Notes: generated by a model from the sequence alone, not told the origin. Positions 9,625 to 19,353 are shown, numbered from the stretch's first letter. The stretch is 64,000 nt of DNA from Paenibacillus sp. YYML68 (GCF_027923405.1 NZ_BQYI01000001.1:3884501-3948500), one strand, 5' to 3'. Numbers and translations are program-made.

Positions 9625-10455
9625 CTACGTGTTCATTTCCGCACCTGTCAGCGTTCCACGGTTAATCATGATCGTCTGATTACCGCTAAGGCTATTACCA
9701 GTTGCAACCAGTCTGTACGTACGCATACCGACAATCGGAGCGTCATCGCAGCCGATCATCGCTGTCGTAATTGGACTGTTCGCTGATACAGGCGTGTCAC
9801 TGGCAGACTCAATTAAGGTGTTATCATCACGGAAGAACTGGAACGTAATTGTCGGGTTCGCCGAGCTCGGCAGCCATGTGATCGAGGTCGTCAGCCAAAC
9901 CACATTATTCGCCTCATCCACGTTCAACGTCACAGACCCGAGATTCGCCATCGGAACTTCTGCTGTCAGTAAGTTATTCGCAAACTTCACACATTCAAAC
10001 TCAATGAGGACACCTGGTGTCCCTGCAGGTCCTTGTGGTCCTTGTGGTCCTTGTGGTCCTTGTGGTCCTTGTGGTCCTTGTGGTCCTTGTGGTCCTTGAG
10101 CACCTTGAGGTCCTTGAGCGCCTTGAGGGCCTTGAGGGCCTTCAGGTCCTTGTGGCCCTGCTGCTCCAGCTGGCCCCTGTGGTCCTGCAGGACCCTGTGC
10201 CCCTGTTAAGCCCTGCGGACCTGTCATCCCTTGCGGACCAATCGGTCCTGCCGGGCCTTGTGGTCCTTGAGGACCTTGAGCACCTGCAGGTCCTGCTGGA
10301 CCGGACCGTCCCTGCGGTCCTACGGGTGCGAATATTTTGACCTTCGTCGGACAGCATTTCAATACTTTACTGCGCTTCACATGAGTACTTTTTTTGCCCG
10401 GACACAATGGTTTCTTCTTGACCGGGTTAACTGGCTTCCTACACTTCGACTTCAT
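9625..10455 (-). CDS. Collagen-like (Gly-X-Y) protein, probable spore surface protein
   Basis: The 276-residue product has a short Lys/Cys-rich head ([16 protein letters not shown]). About 35 uninterrupted Gly-X-Y triplets follow, mostly GPQ, GPA and GAQ. A roughly 125-residue beta-rich C-terminal domain comes last, comparable in layout to BclA-type exosporium filaments. The collagen part should form a triple helix and the C-terminal domain a trimeric head. I start it at the ATG at 10455 with GGAGGTGG upstream, rather than at an earlier ATG. A sigma-K-like promoter 32 bases upstream suggests expression in the mother cell late in sporulation. No signal peptide is visible, which fits a spore-coat rather than a secreted protein. 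Confidence 0.8.
   Translation of the reverse strand: MKSKCRKPVNPVKKKPLCPGKKSTHVKRSKVLKCCPTKVKIFAPVGPQGRSGPAGPAGAQGPQGPQGPAGPIGPQGMTGPQGLTGAQGPAGPQGPAGAAGPQGPEGPQGPQGAQGPQGAQGPQGPQGPQGPQGPQGPQGPQGPAGTPGVLIEFECVKFANNLLTAEVPMANLGSVTLNVDEANNVVWLTTSITWLPSSANPTITFQFFRDDNTLIESASDTPVSANSPITTAMIGCDDAPIVGMRTYRLVATGNSLSGNQTIMINRGTLTGAEMNT
10028..10099. repeat. Tandem 9-bp repeat inside the collagen-like gene
   Basis: Seven perfect head-to-tail copies of GGTCCTTGT (10028-10090) are followed by GGTCCTTGA and then by more diverged copies to about 10300. Each unit encodes one Gly-Pro-Gln or related triplet on the minus strand. Such tracts change length easily by slippage without breaking the frame. Confidence 0.93.
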
Positions 10456-10486
10456 ATTCCATCCACCTCCTGGTATTTGTACACGA

Positions 10487-10514
10487 TAGCATATGTACAT
10501 CTACTGGAAATCGT
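10487..10514 (-). promoter_or_regulatory. Candidate sigma-K promoter of the collagen-like gene
   Basis: On the minus strand, CATATGCTA (10495-10487) matches the sigma-K -10 pattern CATANNNTA exactly. AC lies 17 bases further upstream (10514-10513), as expected for the -35 element. Pattern match only. Confidence 0.5.
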
Positions 10515-10635
10515 TTGGATAAGCACCTATAAGTCCGGGTATAAGCGCCTCAATTATGAATGCTAATTGAATGATGGTTGTCCATAGGGCGATCGATCGG
10601 CTAGTTCGTCGCCACTCGTGCGTGGCGGACAAATA

Positions 10636-10668
10636 AAGGACCTGAACGGTTGAGTCGTTCAGGTCCTT
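10636..10668 (-). terminator. Terminator after hemL
   Basis: Perfect 13-bp inverted arms (AAGGACCTGAACG / CGTTCAGGTCCTT) with a seven-base loop lie 45 bases after the hemL stop. TTTATTTG follows on the minus strand. Confidence 0.8.
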
Positions 10669-10712
10669 CAATATAGCCAAGTTCGGATGATACTTCACGT
10701 TGAAGCTTAAGT

Positions 10713-12014
10713 CTACAGTCGCTGCAACGCCCGGCGCTGAGCTTCGATCGTCGCCTCAACGACATCGTCCCCATGCGCGGTAGAGACGAACATGCCCTCG
10801 AACTGCGACGGCGGCAAGCTGACTCCCTCGTCCAGCATCGCGGCAAAATAACGATTGAACCGCTGAAGGTCCGAGCGCTTCGCGGACTCATAGTCCGTCA
10901 CCGGCTCTGCCGTGAAGAACGGACATACCATCGACCCGACCCGATTGATCGTCAGCTCAATGCCCAGCTCCTTGGCATTCGCAAGGAAGCCCTCCTCGAT
11001 ACGCGCAGAGCGGCGCTCAAGCTGCTCGTATACGCCCGGCTCACCGAGCAGCTTCAGTGTCGTATAGCCTGCTGCCATGGCGAGCGGATTGCCCGACAGC
11101 GTCCCCGCCTGGTAGATCGGCCCAACTGGCGCAATATGCTCCATAATCTCCCGCTTGCCGCCGTAAGCACCGACCGGAAGCCCGCCGCCGATCACTTTGC
11201 CTAGACACGTCAAGTCTGGTGTAATGCCATACAGCCCTTGTGCGCTGTGCAGACCGACGCGGAAGCCGGTCATCACCTCATCGAAGATGAGCACGCTACC
11301 GTATTGCAGCGTAATGTCCCGCAACCCTTGCAAATACCCTTCCGCAGGAGGTACGACTCCCATGTTGCCAGCTATCGGCTCTACAATAACTGCCGCGATG
11401 TCATCCCCGTACCGCTCGAACGCCACCTTCACCGATTCCATATCGTTATAAGGCACCGTAATCGTATTGACGGCAATGCTCTCCGGCACGCCAGGGCTGT
11501 CGGGCAAGCCCAGCGTCGCGACACCAGAGCCAGCCTTAATCAGCAGCGAGTCGGCATGGCCGTGGTAGCAGCCCTCGAACTTCAAGATCTTGCTGCGACC
11601 TGTATAACCTCTCGCGAGGCGCAAGGCGCTCATCGTCGCCTCCGTACCGGAGCTGACCATCCGCACTAGCTCCATCGACGGCACGCGTTCCAGCACGAGC
11701 TTCGCCATCTCCGTCTCTAGCTCGGTAGGAGCGCCGAAGCTCGTCCCATGCTCCGCCGCCTGCTTGATCGCCTCTATTACCTGCGGGTGGGCGTGACCGA
11801 GGATAAGCGGTCCCCACGAGCCGATATAGTCAATGAACTCATTGCCGTCTATATCCTTCACATAAGCGCCTGCTCCGCTTTTCATGAACAACGGGGTCAA
11901 GCCGACCGACTTGAACGCTCGTACAGGGCTGTTCACCCCTCCTGGTATGTACTGCTTCGCCTCGGCAAATGCTTGCGCAGACCGTGCATCCGTCCGTTTG
12001 TGCATCTCGTTCAT
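10713..12014 (-). CDS. hemL: Glutamate-1-semialdehyde 2,1-aminomutase
   Basis: HemL converts glutamate-1-semialdehyde to 5-aminolevulinate, the second step of the C5 heme route. It has 433 residues, normal length. PLP-fold signatures include [35 protein letters not shown] and [16 protein letters not shown], where the Lys near residue 273 should bind PLP. The start ATG at 12014 has AAGGAG 7 bases upstream. It is cut off from the rest of the hem cluster by a divergently oriented Crp-type gene, so it needs its own promoter in the 135-bp gap at 12015-12148. I found no convincing sigma-A match there on this strand. Confidence 0.96.
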   Translation of the reverse strand: MNEMHKRTDARSAQAFAEAKQYIPGGVNSPVRAFKSVGLTPLFMKSGAGAYVKDIDGNEFIDYIGSWGPLILGHAHPQVIEAIKQAAEHGTSFGAPTELETEMAKLVLERVPSMELVRMVSSGTEATMSALRLARGYTGRSKILKFEGCYHGHADSLLIKAGSGVATLGLPDSPGVPESIAVNTITVPYNDMESVKVAFERYGDDIAAVIVEPIAGNMGVVPPAEGYLQGLRDITLQYGSVLIFDEVMTGFRVGLHSAQGLYGITPDLTCLGKVIGGGLPVGAYGGKREIMEHIAPVGPIYQAGTLSGNPLAMAAGYTTLKLLGEPGVYEQLERRSARIEEGFLANAKELGIELTINRVGSMVCPFFTAEPVTDYESAKRSDLQRFNRYFAAMLDEGVSLPPSQFEGMFVSTAHGDDVVEATIEAQRRALQRL

Positions 12015-12041
12015 CGTTAAGCTCCTTTACGAAGATATCAC

Positions 12042-12070
12042 TTGAAAACACCGATCAAGCCATATATAAT
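12042..12070 (+). promoter_or_regulatory. Sigma-A promoter of the Crp/Fnr-type regulator gene
   Basis: TTGAAA (12042-12047), a 17-base spacer and TATAAT (12065-12070) form a near-consensus promoter about 80 bases before the regulator start. Confidence 0.78.
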
Positions 12071-12148
12071 TATCCGCAAAATCATCCCCTGGCTGCGGCT
12101 CTAAGCCGTCCGTGTCCAGCACCATTCCCCCTGAAACGAGAGGATCGC

Positions 12149-12811
12149 ATGATCGACATATTATCCAAGGTACCTTTATTTCAAGGCATGAACCCGCATC
12201 AGCTCGTCGCCATCTCCAATATTTGTCAGAAGAAGACGTTCAAGGCGTACACGACTCTGTTTCAAGAGAAGGACGTAGGCTCCATCTTCTATATCGTACA
12301 TACCGGCTCGGTCAAAATATATACAAGCTCGAACACAGGTGAAGAAAAAATATTATCCGTCATTCAAGCCGGAGAAAGCTTCGGAGAGCTGTCCTTGATC
12401 GACGGCAAGCCGCGCTCAGCCTCCGCCCAGACGCTGGAGGAAAGCAGTCTGATCGCCATTAGCGCCCAGAACTTCCTCGCGCTGCTGCGCTCCAACTTCG
12501 ATATGAGCCTGATCATCATGCAGGAGCTGTGCAGCCGTCTGCGGGATACGAATCAGCATGTATACGACCTGACGTTCCTCGATGCGCGTAGCCGTGTTAT
12601 TAAGAGCCTAATTAAGCTGGCCAATAAGAACGGGAGCCGAAGCGGCAGTCTCATCACGATCCGCATGACGCTCAATTATGACGAGGTGTCGCAGATGGCC
12701 GGTGTCAACAAGCCCATCTTAATGCAGGTCATACGCGATTTTCAGGACAAGCAGATCATTACGTTCCGTGGTTCAGACATCGTGCTTGATCTGGCGAAGC
12801 TGCGAGGGTAG
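12149..12811 (+). CDS. Crp/Fnr-family transcriptional regulator
   Basis: A 220-residue DNA-binding regulator. Residues 1-115 form a cyclic-nucleotide-binding-type beta barrel (PLFQGMNPHQL, GSIFYIVHTGSVKIY, GESFGELSLIDGKPRSASAQ). A dimerisation helix follows, and the C-terminal winged helix includes YDEVSQMAGVNKPILMQVIRDF. The Fnr-type N-terminal Cys cluster is absent, so it is not a classical oxygen-sensing Fnr. The ATG at 12149 is preceded by GAGAGG at good spacing; the frame is open further upstream but without a ribosome site. It sits between hemY (convergent) and hemL (divergent), which invites a role in heme control, but the ligand and targets are unknown. Confidence 0.9.
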   Translation: MIDILSKVPLFQGMNPHQLVAISNICQKKTFKAYTTLFQEKDVGSIFYIVHTGSVKIYTSSNTGEEKILSVIQAGESFGELSLIDGKPRSASAQTLEESSLIAISAQNFLALLRSNFDMSLIIMQELCSRLRDTNQHVYDLTFLDARSRVIKSLIKLANKNGSRSGSLITIRMTLNYDEVSQMAGVNKPILMQVIRDFQDKQIITFRGSDIVLDLAKLRG

Positions 12812-12867
12812 GAGACACAGTAGCGGCTCGCATAATAGCGGCAGCTCTTGCTCAGCATAACACAGCC

Positions 12868-12896
12868 ACAAGCCCGGCGACTTACACCGGGCTTGT
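12868..12896. terminator. Perfect hairpin between convergent crp-type gene and hemY
   Basis: ACAAGCCCGG and CCGGGCTTGT pair perfectly over 10 bp, and the hemY stop codon lies in the loop. Neither side has a proper T-tract, so its action as a terminator is uncertain. Confidence 0.45.
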
Positions 12897-14396
12897 CTCA
12901 GCATCAGCCTCGGACTTAGCCTCCACTAGGCGCTTGACCAGCTCAGCGCCCGCCTCCCTGCCTTGTCTCACACAATCGGGAAGCCCGACTCCATGGAACG
13001 CCGCCCCGGTTACGAGCACATGCGGCATCGCCGTCCGTATACTCTCTCTCACCTTGCGAACACGCTCAAGATGACCGACCGGATATTGCGGCATTGACCG
13101 CATTAGCGGTGTCAGCTCGGTGAATAACGGCTCAGCCGATATGCCCATCGTCTCCAACAGATCGCGCTTGACTGCGCGAATGACCTCATCTGCAGACATG
13201 TGGAGCCATCTGTCGTCCCCAGCACGCCCGACGTAGCAGCGCAGCAGTACCTTGCCGGCTGGAGCCGTGTGCAGCCATTTTTTCGACGTCCATGTGCACG
13301 CCGTAATGAATCTGCCTTCCCTGCGCGGCACGACGAAGCCCGAGCCGTCCAGACGATGCGCGATGTCACTCTCGTCATAAGCAAGCACGACGTTCGCCAC
13401 CGATACATACTCCATCTCCCGAAGCTGTCGCGCCACTGGAATCGTCTTCTCCAGCAGCTCTGCCGCACCGTAAGAGGGCAGTGTGACGATGACGCCGCCC
13501 GCTTCCTCCAGCTCGCCGTCCGTACGAACGAGCCTATAGGCTGATGGCGAAGCCTCTGACGCCGGTTCGGCCTCTTGGACGACCTCCACCTTCTCTATCG
13601 AACGAATGCCGCAATCCTTCACGAAGCGCACGTTGTCGAGCGAATCGATCAAGCCGTTCACCACCGTATCCAGCCCATCCTTGAACGTCAGGAACGTCGT
13701 GTTGCGGGCGTATTCAGGCAAGCTGCGGCTCTCCTCGCCACCAGCCTTCCGATTGTGCATCATACCGAGAATGAGACTCCGGTGCTTCTGCTCAATCGAA
13801 TGAAATTGCGGGAAGGTCGCTCTTAAGCTTAAGGCGTACGTATCGCCTGCGTAGATGCCAGCGAGGAGCGGCTCAGCGATCTGCGTCAGTACCTCACGGC
13901 CAAGACGCCGCTCCAGGAAGCTGCCCAGCGACTCATCCGCTTGGTCCTCTCGCCTTGGCAGCAACAGGTCCAGCATCGCTCTTGCTTTGCCTGCTGGCGA
14001 TAGCAGACTCGTACGCGCGAACGGCAACAGCTGCGTCGGAATACCGAGCATCAAGCCTGGTGGCATCCGGTGCAGCTTCCCGCGCGTCAGAATGTACGTC
14101 TTCTTCGCCTCGGGATTCGTGCCGGTCAGCTGATCCTCGAGCCCCAGCTCCTTCGCCAGGTCCGCCATCGCGAGCTTGCGGGCCAGGAACGAATCTGGCC
14201 CACGTTCAATAATGAAGCCGTCCCGCCGTAGCGTGTTGATCTTACCGCCGAACTTGTCGCTCTTCTCGTATACAGTTATGCGATGAGCACGTCCGCTCTG
14301 CTCGAGCTGCTTCTTCGCCTCGTAAGCCGCAGTAAGACCGGTTATGCCACCGCCGATGATGACCAGATGAAGCGGCTTCCCTGCCCTGTCGCTCAT
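12882..14396 (-). CDS. hemY: Coproporphyrinogen III oxidase / protoporphyrinogen oxidase (HemY/CgoX type)
   Basis: The FAD enzyme oxidises coproporphyrinogen III to coproporphyrin III in the coproporphyrin-dependent heme route known for Firmicutes; older annotation calls it protoporphyrinogen oxidase. It has 504 residues. The dinucleotide-binding motif VIIGGGITGLTAAY lies near residue 12, followed by VYEKSDKFGGKINT and ERGPDSFL. C-terminal VTGAAFHGVGLPDCVRQG is the typical FAD-contact end. Its ATG overlaps the hemH stop by one base (TAATG), so translation is coupled. It is the last gene of hemE-hemH-hemY. Confidence 0.93.
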   Translation of the reverse strand: MSDRAGKPLHLVIIGGGITGLTAAYEAKKQLEQSGRAHRITVYEKSDKFGGKINTLRRDGFIIERGPDSFLARKLAMADLAKELGLEDQLTGTNPEAKKTYILTRGKLHRMPPGLMLGIPTQLLPFARTSLLSPAGKARAMLDLLLPRREDQADESLGSFLERRLGREVLTQIAEPLLAGIYAGDTYALSLRATFPQFHSIEQKHRSLILGMMHNRKAGGEESRSLPEYARNTTFLTFKDGLDTVVNGLIDSLDNVRFVKDCGIRSIEKVEVVQEAEPASEASPSAYRLVRTDGELEEAGGVIVTLPSYGAAELLEKTIPVARQLREMEYVSVANVVLAYDESDIAHRLDGSGFVVPRREGRFITACTWTSKKWLHTAPAGKVLLRCYVGRAGDDRWLHMSADEVIRAVKRDLLETMGISAEPLFTELTPLMRSMPQYPVGHLERVRKVRESIRTAMPHVLVTGAAFHGVGLPDCVRQGREAGAELVKRLVEAKSEADAETSPV

Positions 14397-15349
14397 TAGC
14401 CCTTCACCGCATTCGTCAGCAGAGCATGGACCACTTCGCCGAGCGTCTCCATATACAGTGGATCTGTATTGAGCGAGCGCGTCCGCTCGAAGCGAAGACC
14501 CAGCTCCTCGGCCGTCCGCTTCGCTTCAATATCCAGATCATACAGTACCTCCAGATGATCCGATACGAAGCCGATTGGACAGACGAGCACGCATTCGGCC
14601 TTGTTCTCGTCCTTAACCGTCTGCAGGACGTCCAGAATGTCCGGTCCGAGCCACGGCACGCCAGTCTGTCCCGCGCTCTGCCAGCCGAACTGCCAACGGG
14701 TAACGCCCGTCTTCTCCACGATTGCCCGCGACGTCTCCAGCAGCTGCTCCGGATACGGGTCCTTCATCTCGAGAATACGCTCAGGCAAGCTGTGCGCCGT
14801 GAACATAACGAGCACCTCGTCCTTGCTCACGCCCTCGAATCTAGCTAGCGCCTCCTCCACACGGATGGACAGCGCCTCAATCAGCTTCGGATGCAGATGA
14901 TAGCTGCGTACGAAGCTGATCGACAGTCCGAGCTGGTCCGCCTTCTCCTGCGCCCGCTTGATGTAGCTGCCGACGCTCATTACCGAATAGTGCGGTGCAA
15001 GTACAACGCCAACCGCTTCCGTAATGCCGTCCTTCACCATCTGCTCCACACCGTCCTCGATGAACGGAGATGCGTGCTTCAGCCCTTGATAGCAGACGAA
15101 TTCGATGTCCGGATAAGCCTCATTCAGCTTCTCCTCGAGCGCCTTCACCTGATTGTCCGTATGTTGTCTTAATGGAAAAAATCCACCCACAATCGCCTCA
15201 TACCGGTCGGTCAGCTCCTTCAGCTGCTCCGGCGAAGGGGGCGAGCCGCGGCGAATATGCGTATAATAAGCCTCGACCTGATCGAGACTTTCTGGAGTGC
15301 CATAGGACATCACAAGTACGCCGACTTTACGGCTGCGAGCTTGGCTCAT
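14396..15349 (-). CDS. hemH: Ferrochelatase (coproporphyrin ferrochelatase type)
   Basis: HemH inserts Fe(II) into the porphyrin ring; in Firmicutes the natural substrate is coproporphyrin III. It has 317 residues. VLAPHYSVMSVGSY and FTAHSLPE are typical, and the His near residue 186 and Glu near residue 267 (SDHLEVLYD) match the metal-handling pair of the B. subtilis enzyme. The N-terminal LVMSYGTPES lacks extra domains. I start it at the ATG at 15349, one base after the hemE stop. The open frame runs longer upstream inside hemE. Confidence 0.95.
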   Translation of the reverse strand: MSQARSRKVGVLVMSYGTPESLDQVEAYYTHIRRGSPPSPEQLKELTDRYEAIVGGFFPLRQHTDNQVKALEEKLNEAYPDIEFVCYQGLKHASPFIEDGVEQMVKDGITEAVGVVLAPHYSVMSVGSYIKRAQEKADQLGLSISFVRSYHLHPKLIEALSIRVEEALARFEGVSKDEVLVMFTAHSLPERILEMKDPYPEQLLETSRAIVEKTGVTRWQFGWQSAGQTGVPWLGPDILDVLQTVKDENKAECVLVCPIGFVSDHLEVLYDLDIEAKRTAEELGLRFERTRSLNTDPLYMETLGEVVHALLTNAVKG

Positions 15350-15350
15350 G

Positions 15351-16433
15351 CTATACACCGCTTTCCTGTTTGGATGTAGCGTTAGCAGACTGCGCTGCAA
15401 TCGCTTGACGCGAATAGTCGTGAATGAAATCGGTTAGCTCCTTCAGCTTCTCCAGCGACGCCTCCGGGAACAGCCCATGCCCCAGGTTGAATACATAGCC
15501 CGGCTCCCGAATACCGTCATCGATAATCGCCTTCGCCTGCTCCTGAATGACTGACAGCGGCGCAGTCAGCACGTACGGATCGAGGTTGCCCTGCACCGCG
15601 AACTTGCCAGCGAGACGATTGCGTCCCTCTGAGATTCGCACACGCCAATCCAGACCGATAACATCTGCCTTCACGTTGTGCAAATACGGAAGAAGCTCCC
15701 CCGAGCTGACGCCTGGGAAATAAATCTTAGGCACGTCGAGATGACTCAGCTCGTTGAAGATGCGCTCGATTGTAGGCAGCACATACACTTGGAAGTCGGC
15801 CGGAGACAATGCGCCCACCCAGCTGTCGAACAGCTGGAACGCCTTCGCACCGGACGCCACATGCGCCTTCAAGTAGGCGATGACCATGTCGCCGAGCTTA
15901 TCCATCAGCTGGAACCAGACCGCAGGCTCCCCGTACATGAGCGCCTTCGTGCGGATGTAGCTCTTGGACGGCTTGCCCTCGATCAAGTAGCTCGCAATCG
16001 TGAACGGTGCGCCTGCGAACGTGATGAGCGGCACCTCCAGCTGCTCGACGAGCAGCTCAATCGTACGCAGAATGTGGGGCAGATGCTCCTCCACCTGAAT
16101 TGGACGAAGACGCTCCACATCGGCGGCCGAACGAATCGGGTTGTCGATGACCGGTCCGACGTTCTTCACAATATCGAAATCAATCCCGATCGAGGCGACC
16201 GGATTCATAATATCTGAATACAGAATCGCTGCATCGACGCCGAGCTTCTTAATCGGCATCAGCGTTACCTCAGCAGCGAGCTCTGGCTGCTTGCAGATCT
16301 CGAGCAGACTGTATTTCTCCTTAATCTTACGGTAGTCCGGGTCGTATCGGCCCGCCTGCCTCATATACCATACCGGCAACCGATCCACCGGCTGCTGCTT
16401 ACATGCGCGAATAAACAAATCGTTGTAGCTCAT
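15351..16433 (-). CDS. hemE: Uroporphyrinogen III decarboxylase
   Basis: HemE removes four carboxyl groups from uroporphyrinogen III to give coproporphyrinogen III. Signatures are the N-terminal RLPVWYMRQAGRYDPDYRKIK, ILYSDIMNPV, ITFAGAPFTIASYL, FDSWVGALSP and the C-terminal GYVFNLGHGLFP. Two ATG starts have ribosome sites: 16463 (MEASGK) and 16433 (MSYNDL, AGAGGG upstream). I prefer 16433 (360 residues). It matches the usual HemE N-terminus, and the predicted promoter would leave only about six leader bases before 16463. It opens the hemE-hemH-hemY unit, separated from hemB by a strong terminator. Confidence 0.95.
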   Translation of the reverse strand: MSYNDLFIRACKQQPVDRLPVWYMRQAGRYDPDYRKIKEKYSLLEICKQPELAAEVTLMPIKKLGVDAAILYSDIMNPVASIGIDFDIVKNVGPVIDNPIRSAADVERLRPIQVEEHLPHILRTIELLVEQLEVPLITFAGAPFTIASYLIEGKPSKSYIRTKALMYGEPAVWFQLMDKLGDMVIAYLKAHVASGAKAFQLFDSWVGALSPADFQVYVLPTIERIFNELSHLDVPKIYFPGVSSGELLPYLHNVKADVIGLDWRVRISEGRNRLAGKFAVQGNLDPYVLTAPLSVIQEQAKAIIDDGIREPGYVFNLGHGLFPEASLEKLKELTDFIHDYSRQAIAAQSANATSKQESGV

Positions 16434-16475
16434 CGGCTTACCCTCTTTCCCGCTAGCTTCCATAGTCTACCTTCC

Positions 16476-16504
16476 ATTATGCCCGAATTGAAGCGCCGTA
16501 ACAA
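16476..16504 (-). promoter_or_regulatory. Candidate sigma-A promoter of hemEHY
   Basis: TTGTTA (16504-16499), 17 bases, CATAAT (16481-16476) on the minus strand. It lies between the hemB terminator and hemE. Confidence 0.55.
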
Positions 16505-16556
16505 CGCAATAACGGGAATGCTTTCCGACAAAAGTATGACAGCGCCTTCGCCTCTG

Positions 16557-16592
16557 CAAAAAAAGTCCTAGCCTCCAGATCGGAAGCAGGAC
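16557..16592 (-). terminator. Terminator after hemB
   Basis: GTCCT...AGGAC outer arms and an inner CTTCC/GGAGG stem (16592-16565) are followed by eight T on the minus strand. It divides the hem cluster into hemAXCDB and hemEHY units. Confidence 0.85.
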
Positions 16593-16616
16593 GTTGGTTC
16601 ATCGAACGTTCGTTCG

Positions 16617-17618
16617 TTAGCTGCGAGGGCCGTTCAACCAGCTCGCAATATCTTTCGCAAAATACGTAATGATCAAATCGGCTCCGGCCCGCTTGAAGCT
16701 GACCATCGTCTCCAGCACGATCGAACGCTCGTCGATCCAGCCTTGTGCAGCAGCCGCCTTCACCATCGAATATTCCGCGCTCACATTGTATACAACGATC
16801 GGCAGCTCGTACCGCTCGCGCAGTCTGTATACAATATCCATATACGCCAGCCCCGGCTTCACCATGAGAAAATCAGCACCCTCCGCGACGTCGCTGTCCG
16901 CCTCGCGAATCGCCTCGCGCGCATTCGCCGGATCCATCTGGTACGTCTTGCGGTCACCGAACTGTGGCGCGGAGTGAGCCGCATCGCGGAACGGACCGTA
17001 GAAGGACGACGCATACTTCACCGCGTACGACATGATCGGCACGTCCTGGTAGCCCGCCTCATCCAGACCTTGGCGAATGGCGGCGACGAAGCCGTCCATC
17101 ATATTGGATGGAGCAATAATATCCGCACCTGCCTCAGCCTGAGACACCGCCGTCTTCGCCAGCAGCTCTAGGGACGGATCGTTCAGCACATCCGCCCGCT
17201 TCTTCGCTTCATCATATTGCACAACACCGCAATGACCGTGCTCGGTGAACTGGCACAAGCACGTATCCGCGATGACGAGCAGTTGAGGCGCCCATTGCTT
17301 GATCAGCCGAGTCGCCTGCTGAACGATGCCATTCGGGTCCGACGCCGGGCCTCCGTGTGCATCCTTCTCATGTGGTATGCCGAAGAGCAGCACCGACTGA
17401 ATACCGAGTGCGACAATCTCTTGAATCTCGACTTCAAGTCGATCTAGCGACCAGTGAAACACGCCAGGCATAGACGGAATCTCATGCTTCACATTGCTCT
17501 CATGCGTCACGAAAATCGGATAAATCAAATCGTTGACCGTTACCGCATGCTCTCGCACCATATTGCGGAGAGCTGCCGACGTGCGCAATCTACGGTTGCG
17601 TACGGTTGGATAAGCCAT
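16617..17618 (-). CDS. hemB: Delta-aminolevulinic acid dehydratase (porphobilinogen synthase)
   Basis: HemB condenses two 5-aminolevulinate molecules to porphobilinogen. It has 333 residues. The zinc-binding Cys cluster [13 protein letters not shown] (C120, C122, C130) is present, so it is the zinc type. The two active-site lysines are K201 ([15 protein letters not shown]) and K254 (FLMVKPGL). AAGGAGGG precedes the ATG at 17618. It lies 58 bases downstream of the cobA-hemD gene and is the last gene before a strong terminator. Confidence 0.97.
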   Translation of the reverse strand: MAYPTVRNRRLRTSAALRNMVREHAVTVNDLIYPIFVTHESNVKHEIPSMPGVFHWSLDRLEVEIQEIVALGIQSVLLFGIPHEKDAHGGPASDPNGIVQQATRLIKQWAPQLLVIADTCLCQFTEHGHCGVVQYDEAKKRADVLNDPSLELLAKTAVSQAEAGADIIAPSNMMDGFVAAIRQGLDEAGYQDVPIMSYAVKYASSFYGPFRDAAHSAPQFGDRKTYQMDPANAREAIREADSDVAEGADFLMVKPGLAYMDIVYRLRERYELPIVVYNVSAEYSMVKAAAAQGWIDERSIVLETMVSFKRAGADLIITYFAKDIASWLNGPRS

Positions 17619-17676
17619 GGTGTCCCTCCTTGCTTCTCATTCGCACATTCATTCTGCTTCTATATTACAGGCTCAA

Positions 17677-19212
17677 CTATGCCTGTTCCTCGATCAGACT
17701 GCGCACCAGCGCGTCTACTGTCGCTTCCTTGGCCAGATGATGCACCTGAAGCCCCGCCTTCTCGGCTGTCTTCACTGTCATCGGACCGATACAAGCGATG
17801 CGGCATGGCGCCAGCAGCTCAAGCGGCTTCTCCACGCCAAGCTTCTCAAGCGCGAGAATTAGATTCGTGACCGTCGACGAGCTCGTGAACGTCACCGTAT
17901 GAATAGCGCCCTGCTGCAGCAGCTCGACGACATGCTCGCCGCCTTCCGTATCGAGCACATTCTCATAGATGTCGATCTTCGTGACGTCGAGTCCGAGCTC
18001 CCGCAGCTTGACTGGCATGTCTGTCCGTGCAATGTCAGCAGTGGCGAGCAGCACCCGTTGACCGGCTTCCAGCTCAGGTGCGATCGTCTCCAGCAGCGCA
18101 TCGCCCTGGAACACAGGTGGGATGACATCGACGAGCAGGCCGCGACGCTCCAGCGCTTCAGCTGTCTTCGGTCCGACCGCGACGAGTCTTGCCTTGCCCA
18201 TCAGTCTAATGTCTAGGCGCAGCTCCTTCATACGGTCGAAGAACGCGTCCACCCCGTTGACGCTGGTGAAGACGATCCAGTCGAACGTATCGAGTCGACG
18301 CAGCGCCTCATCGCGCTTCTGCTGAGCTTCCACAGGTGTCGGCGGCTGTGTGCGGATCACCGGGAACTCGACCGCTTCCCCACCCAGCTCATCGATCTGA
18401 TTGACCAGATCGCTTGCCTGACTGCGCGCCCGTGTTACCAGAATGCGGCGACCGAACAGCTTCTTCTTCTCGAACCACGCCAGCTTCTCCCGAAGCTGCA
18501 CAACCTTGCCTACAATCGTCACAGCTGGGGACTGGAAGCCAGCCTCACGTACCTTTTGCACAATATCGGTCAGCGTACCTGTCAGCGTCTCCTGCTCCAT
18601 CCACGTTCCCCAGCGGATGAGCGCAACCGGCGTGTCGGGCGACTTGCCGCCATCGATCAACGATTCACAGATCGTCTCCAGATTGGCAACACCCATCAGG
18701 AAGATCAGCGTACCGGACGCCTGCGCTAGGTTCGTCCAGTTGACATTCGAATACGTCTTATTCTTATATTCATGACCCGTCACAATTGAGAACGAGGACG
18801 TGAAATCCCGATGCGTCACCGGAATGCCGGCATATGCCGGAACGGCGATGGAGGACGTAATGCCCGGCACGATTTCGAAGGCAATGTCGTTCTCCGCCAG
18901 CAGCTCCGCCTCCTCGCCGACACGGCCGAACACGCTAGGATCTCCGCCCTTTAATCTTGTGACCGTCTTGCCCTGGAGCGCAAGATCGACGAGCAGCTGG
19001 TTGATCTCCTCCTGCTTCATCATGTGCTTGTCTGGCAGCTTCCCTACGAATATTTTCTCCGCTCCTGGCTTCATATGCTTCAGCAGCCTTGGACTTGCCA
19101 ATCGATCATAGACGACGACGTCAGCACGCTGGATCGCCTCCAGCCCGCGCAGCGTAATGAGCTTCGGGTCACCAGGACCTGCACCAACCAAATATACGAC
19201 ACCCTTACGCAT
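17677..19212 (-). CDS. cobA-hemD: Fused uroporphyrinogen-III C-methyltransferase / uroporphyrinogen-III synthase
   Basis: Residues 1 to about 245 are a SAM-dependent methyltransferase making precorrin-2: VYLVGAGPGDPKLITLRG, VVYDRLAS, RLKGGDPSVFGRVGEE and PGITSSIAVPAYAGIPVTHR. Residues from about 255 to 511 are a HemD-type synthase that closes hydroxymethylbilane to uroporphyrinogen III (RILVTRARSQASDL, DWIVFTSVNGVDAFF, VTFTSSSTVTNL). One polypeptide of 511 residues thus makes the branch compound and draws it toward siroheme. B. subtilis has separate genes; the fusion is common in other Firmicutes. It lies between hemC and hemB. Confidence 0.94.
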   Translation of the reverse strand: MRKGVVYLVGAGPGDPKLITLRGLEAIQRADVVVYDRLASPRLLKHMKPGAEKIFVGKLPDKHMMKQEEINQLLVDLALQGKTVTRLKGGDPSVFGRVGEEAELLAENDIAFEIVPGITSSIAVPAYAGIPVTHRDFTSSFSIVTGHEYKNKTYSNVNWTNLAQASGTLIFLMGVANLETICESLIDGGKSPDTPVALIRWGTWMEQETLTGTLTDIVQKVREAGFQSPAVTIVGKVVQLREKLAWFEKKKLFGRRILVTRARSQASDLVNQIDELGGEAVEFPVIRTQPPTPVEAQQKRDEALRRLDTFDWIVFTSVNGVDAFFDRMKELRLDIRLMGKARLVAVGPKTAEALERRGLLVDVIPPVFQGDALLETIAPELEAGQRVLLATADIARTDMPVKLRELGLDVTKIDIYENVLDTEGGEHVVELLQQGAIHTVTFTSSSTVTNLILALEKLGVEKPLELLAPCRIACIGPMTVKTAEKAGLQVHHLAKEATVDALVRSLIEEQA

Positions 19213-19353
19213 CCTGCTTCTCCCCTCACCTTACCATTCAATATGCATTCGTGCGCCCCATGTCATGTCGAACTGCTTATCTCTCTATGTATATATTCAA
19301 TCTGCATTCTCTCTAAAGAAAGCTGCGGCAAGCAAGCGAGTACCGTCTATTCG

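Noticed and set aside
10501..10698. 65-residue open frame between the collagen-like gene and hemL
   Set aside because: It runs through the hemL terminator hairpin and lacks a ribosome site.
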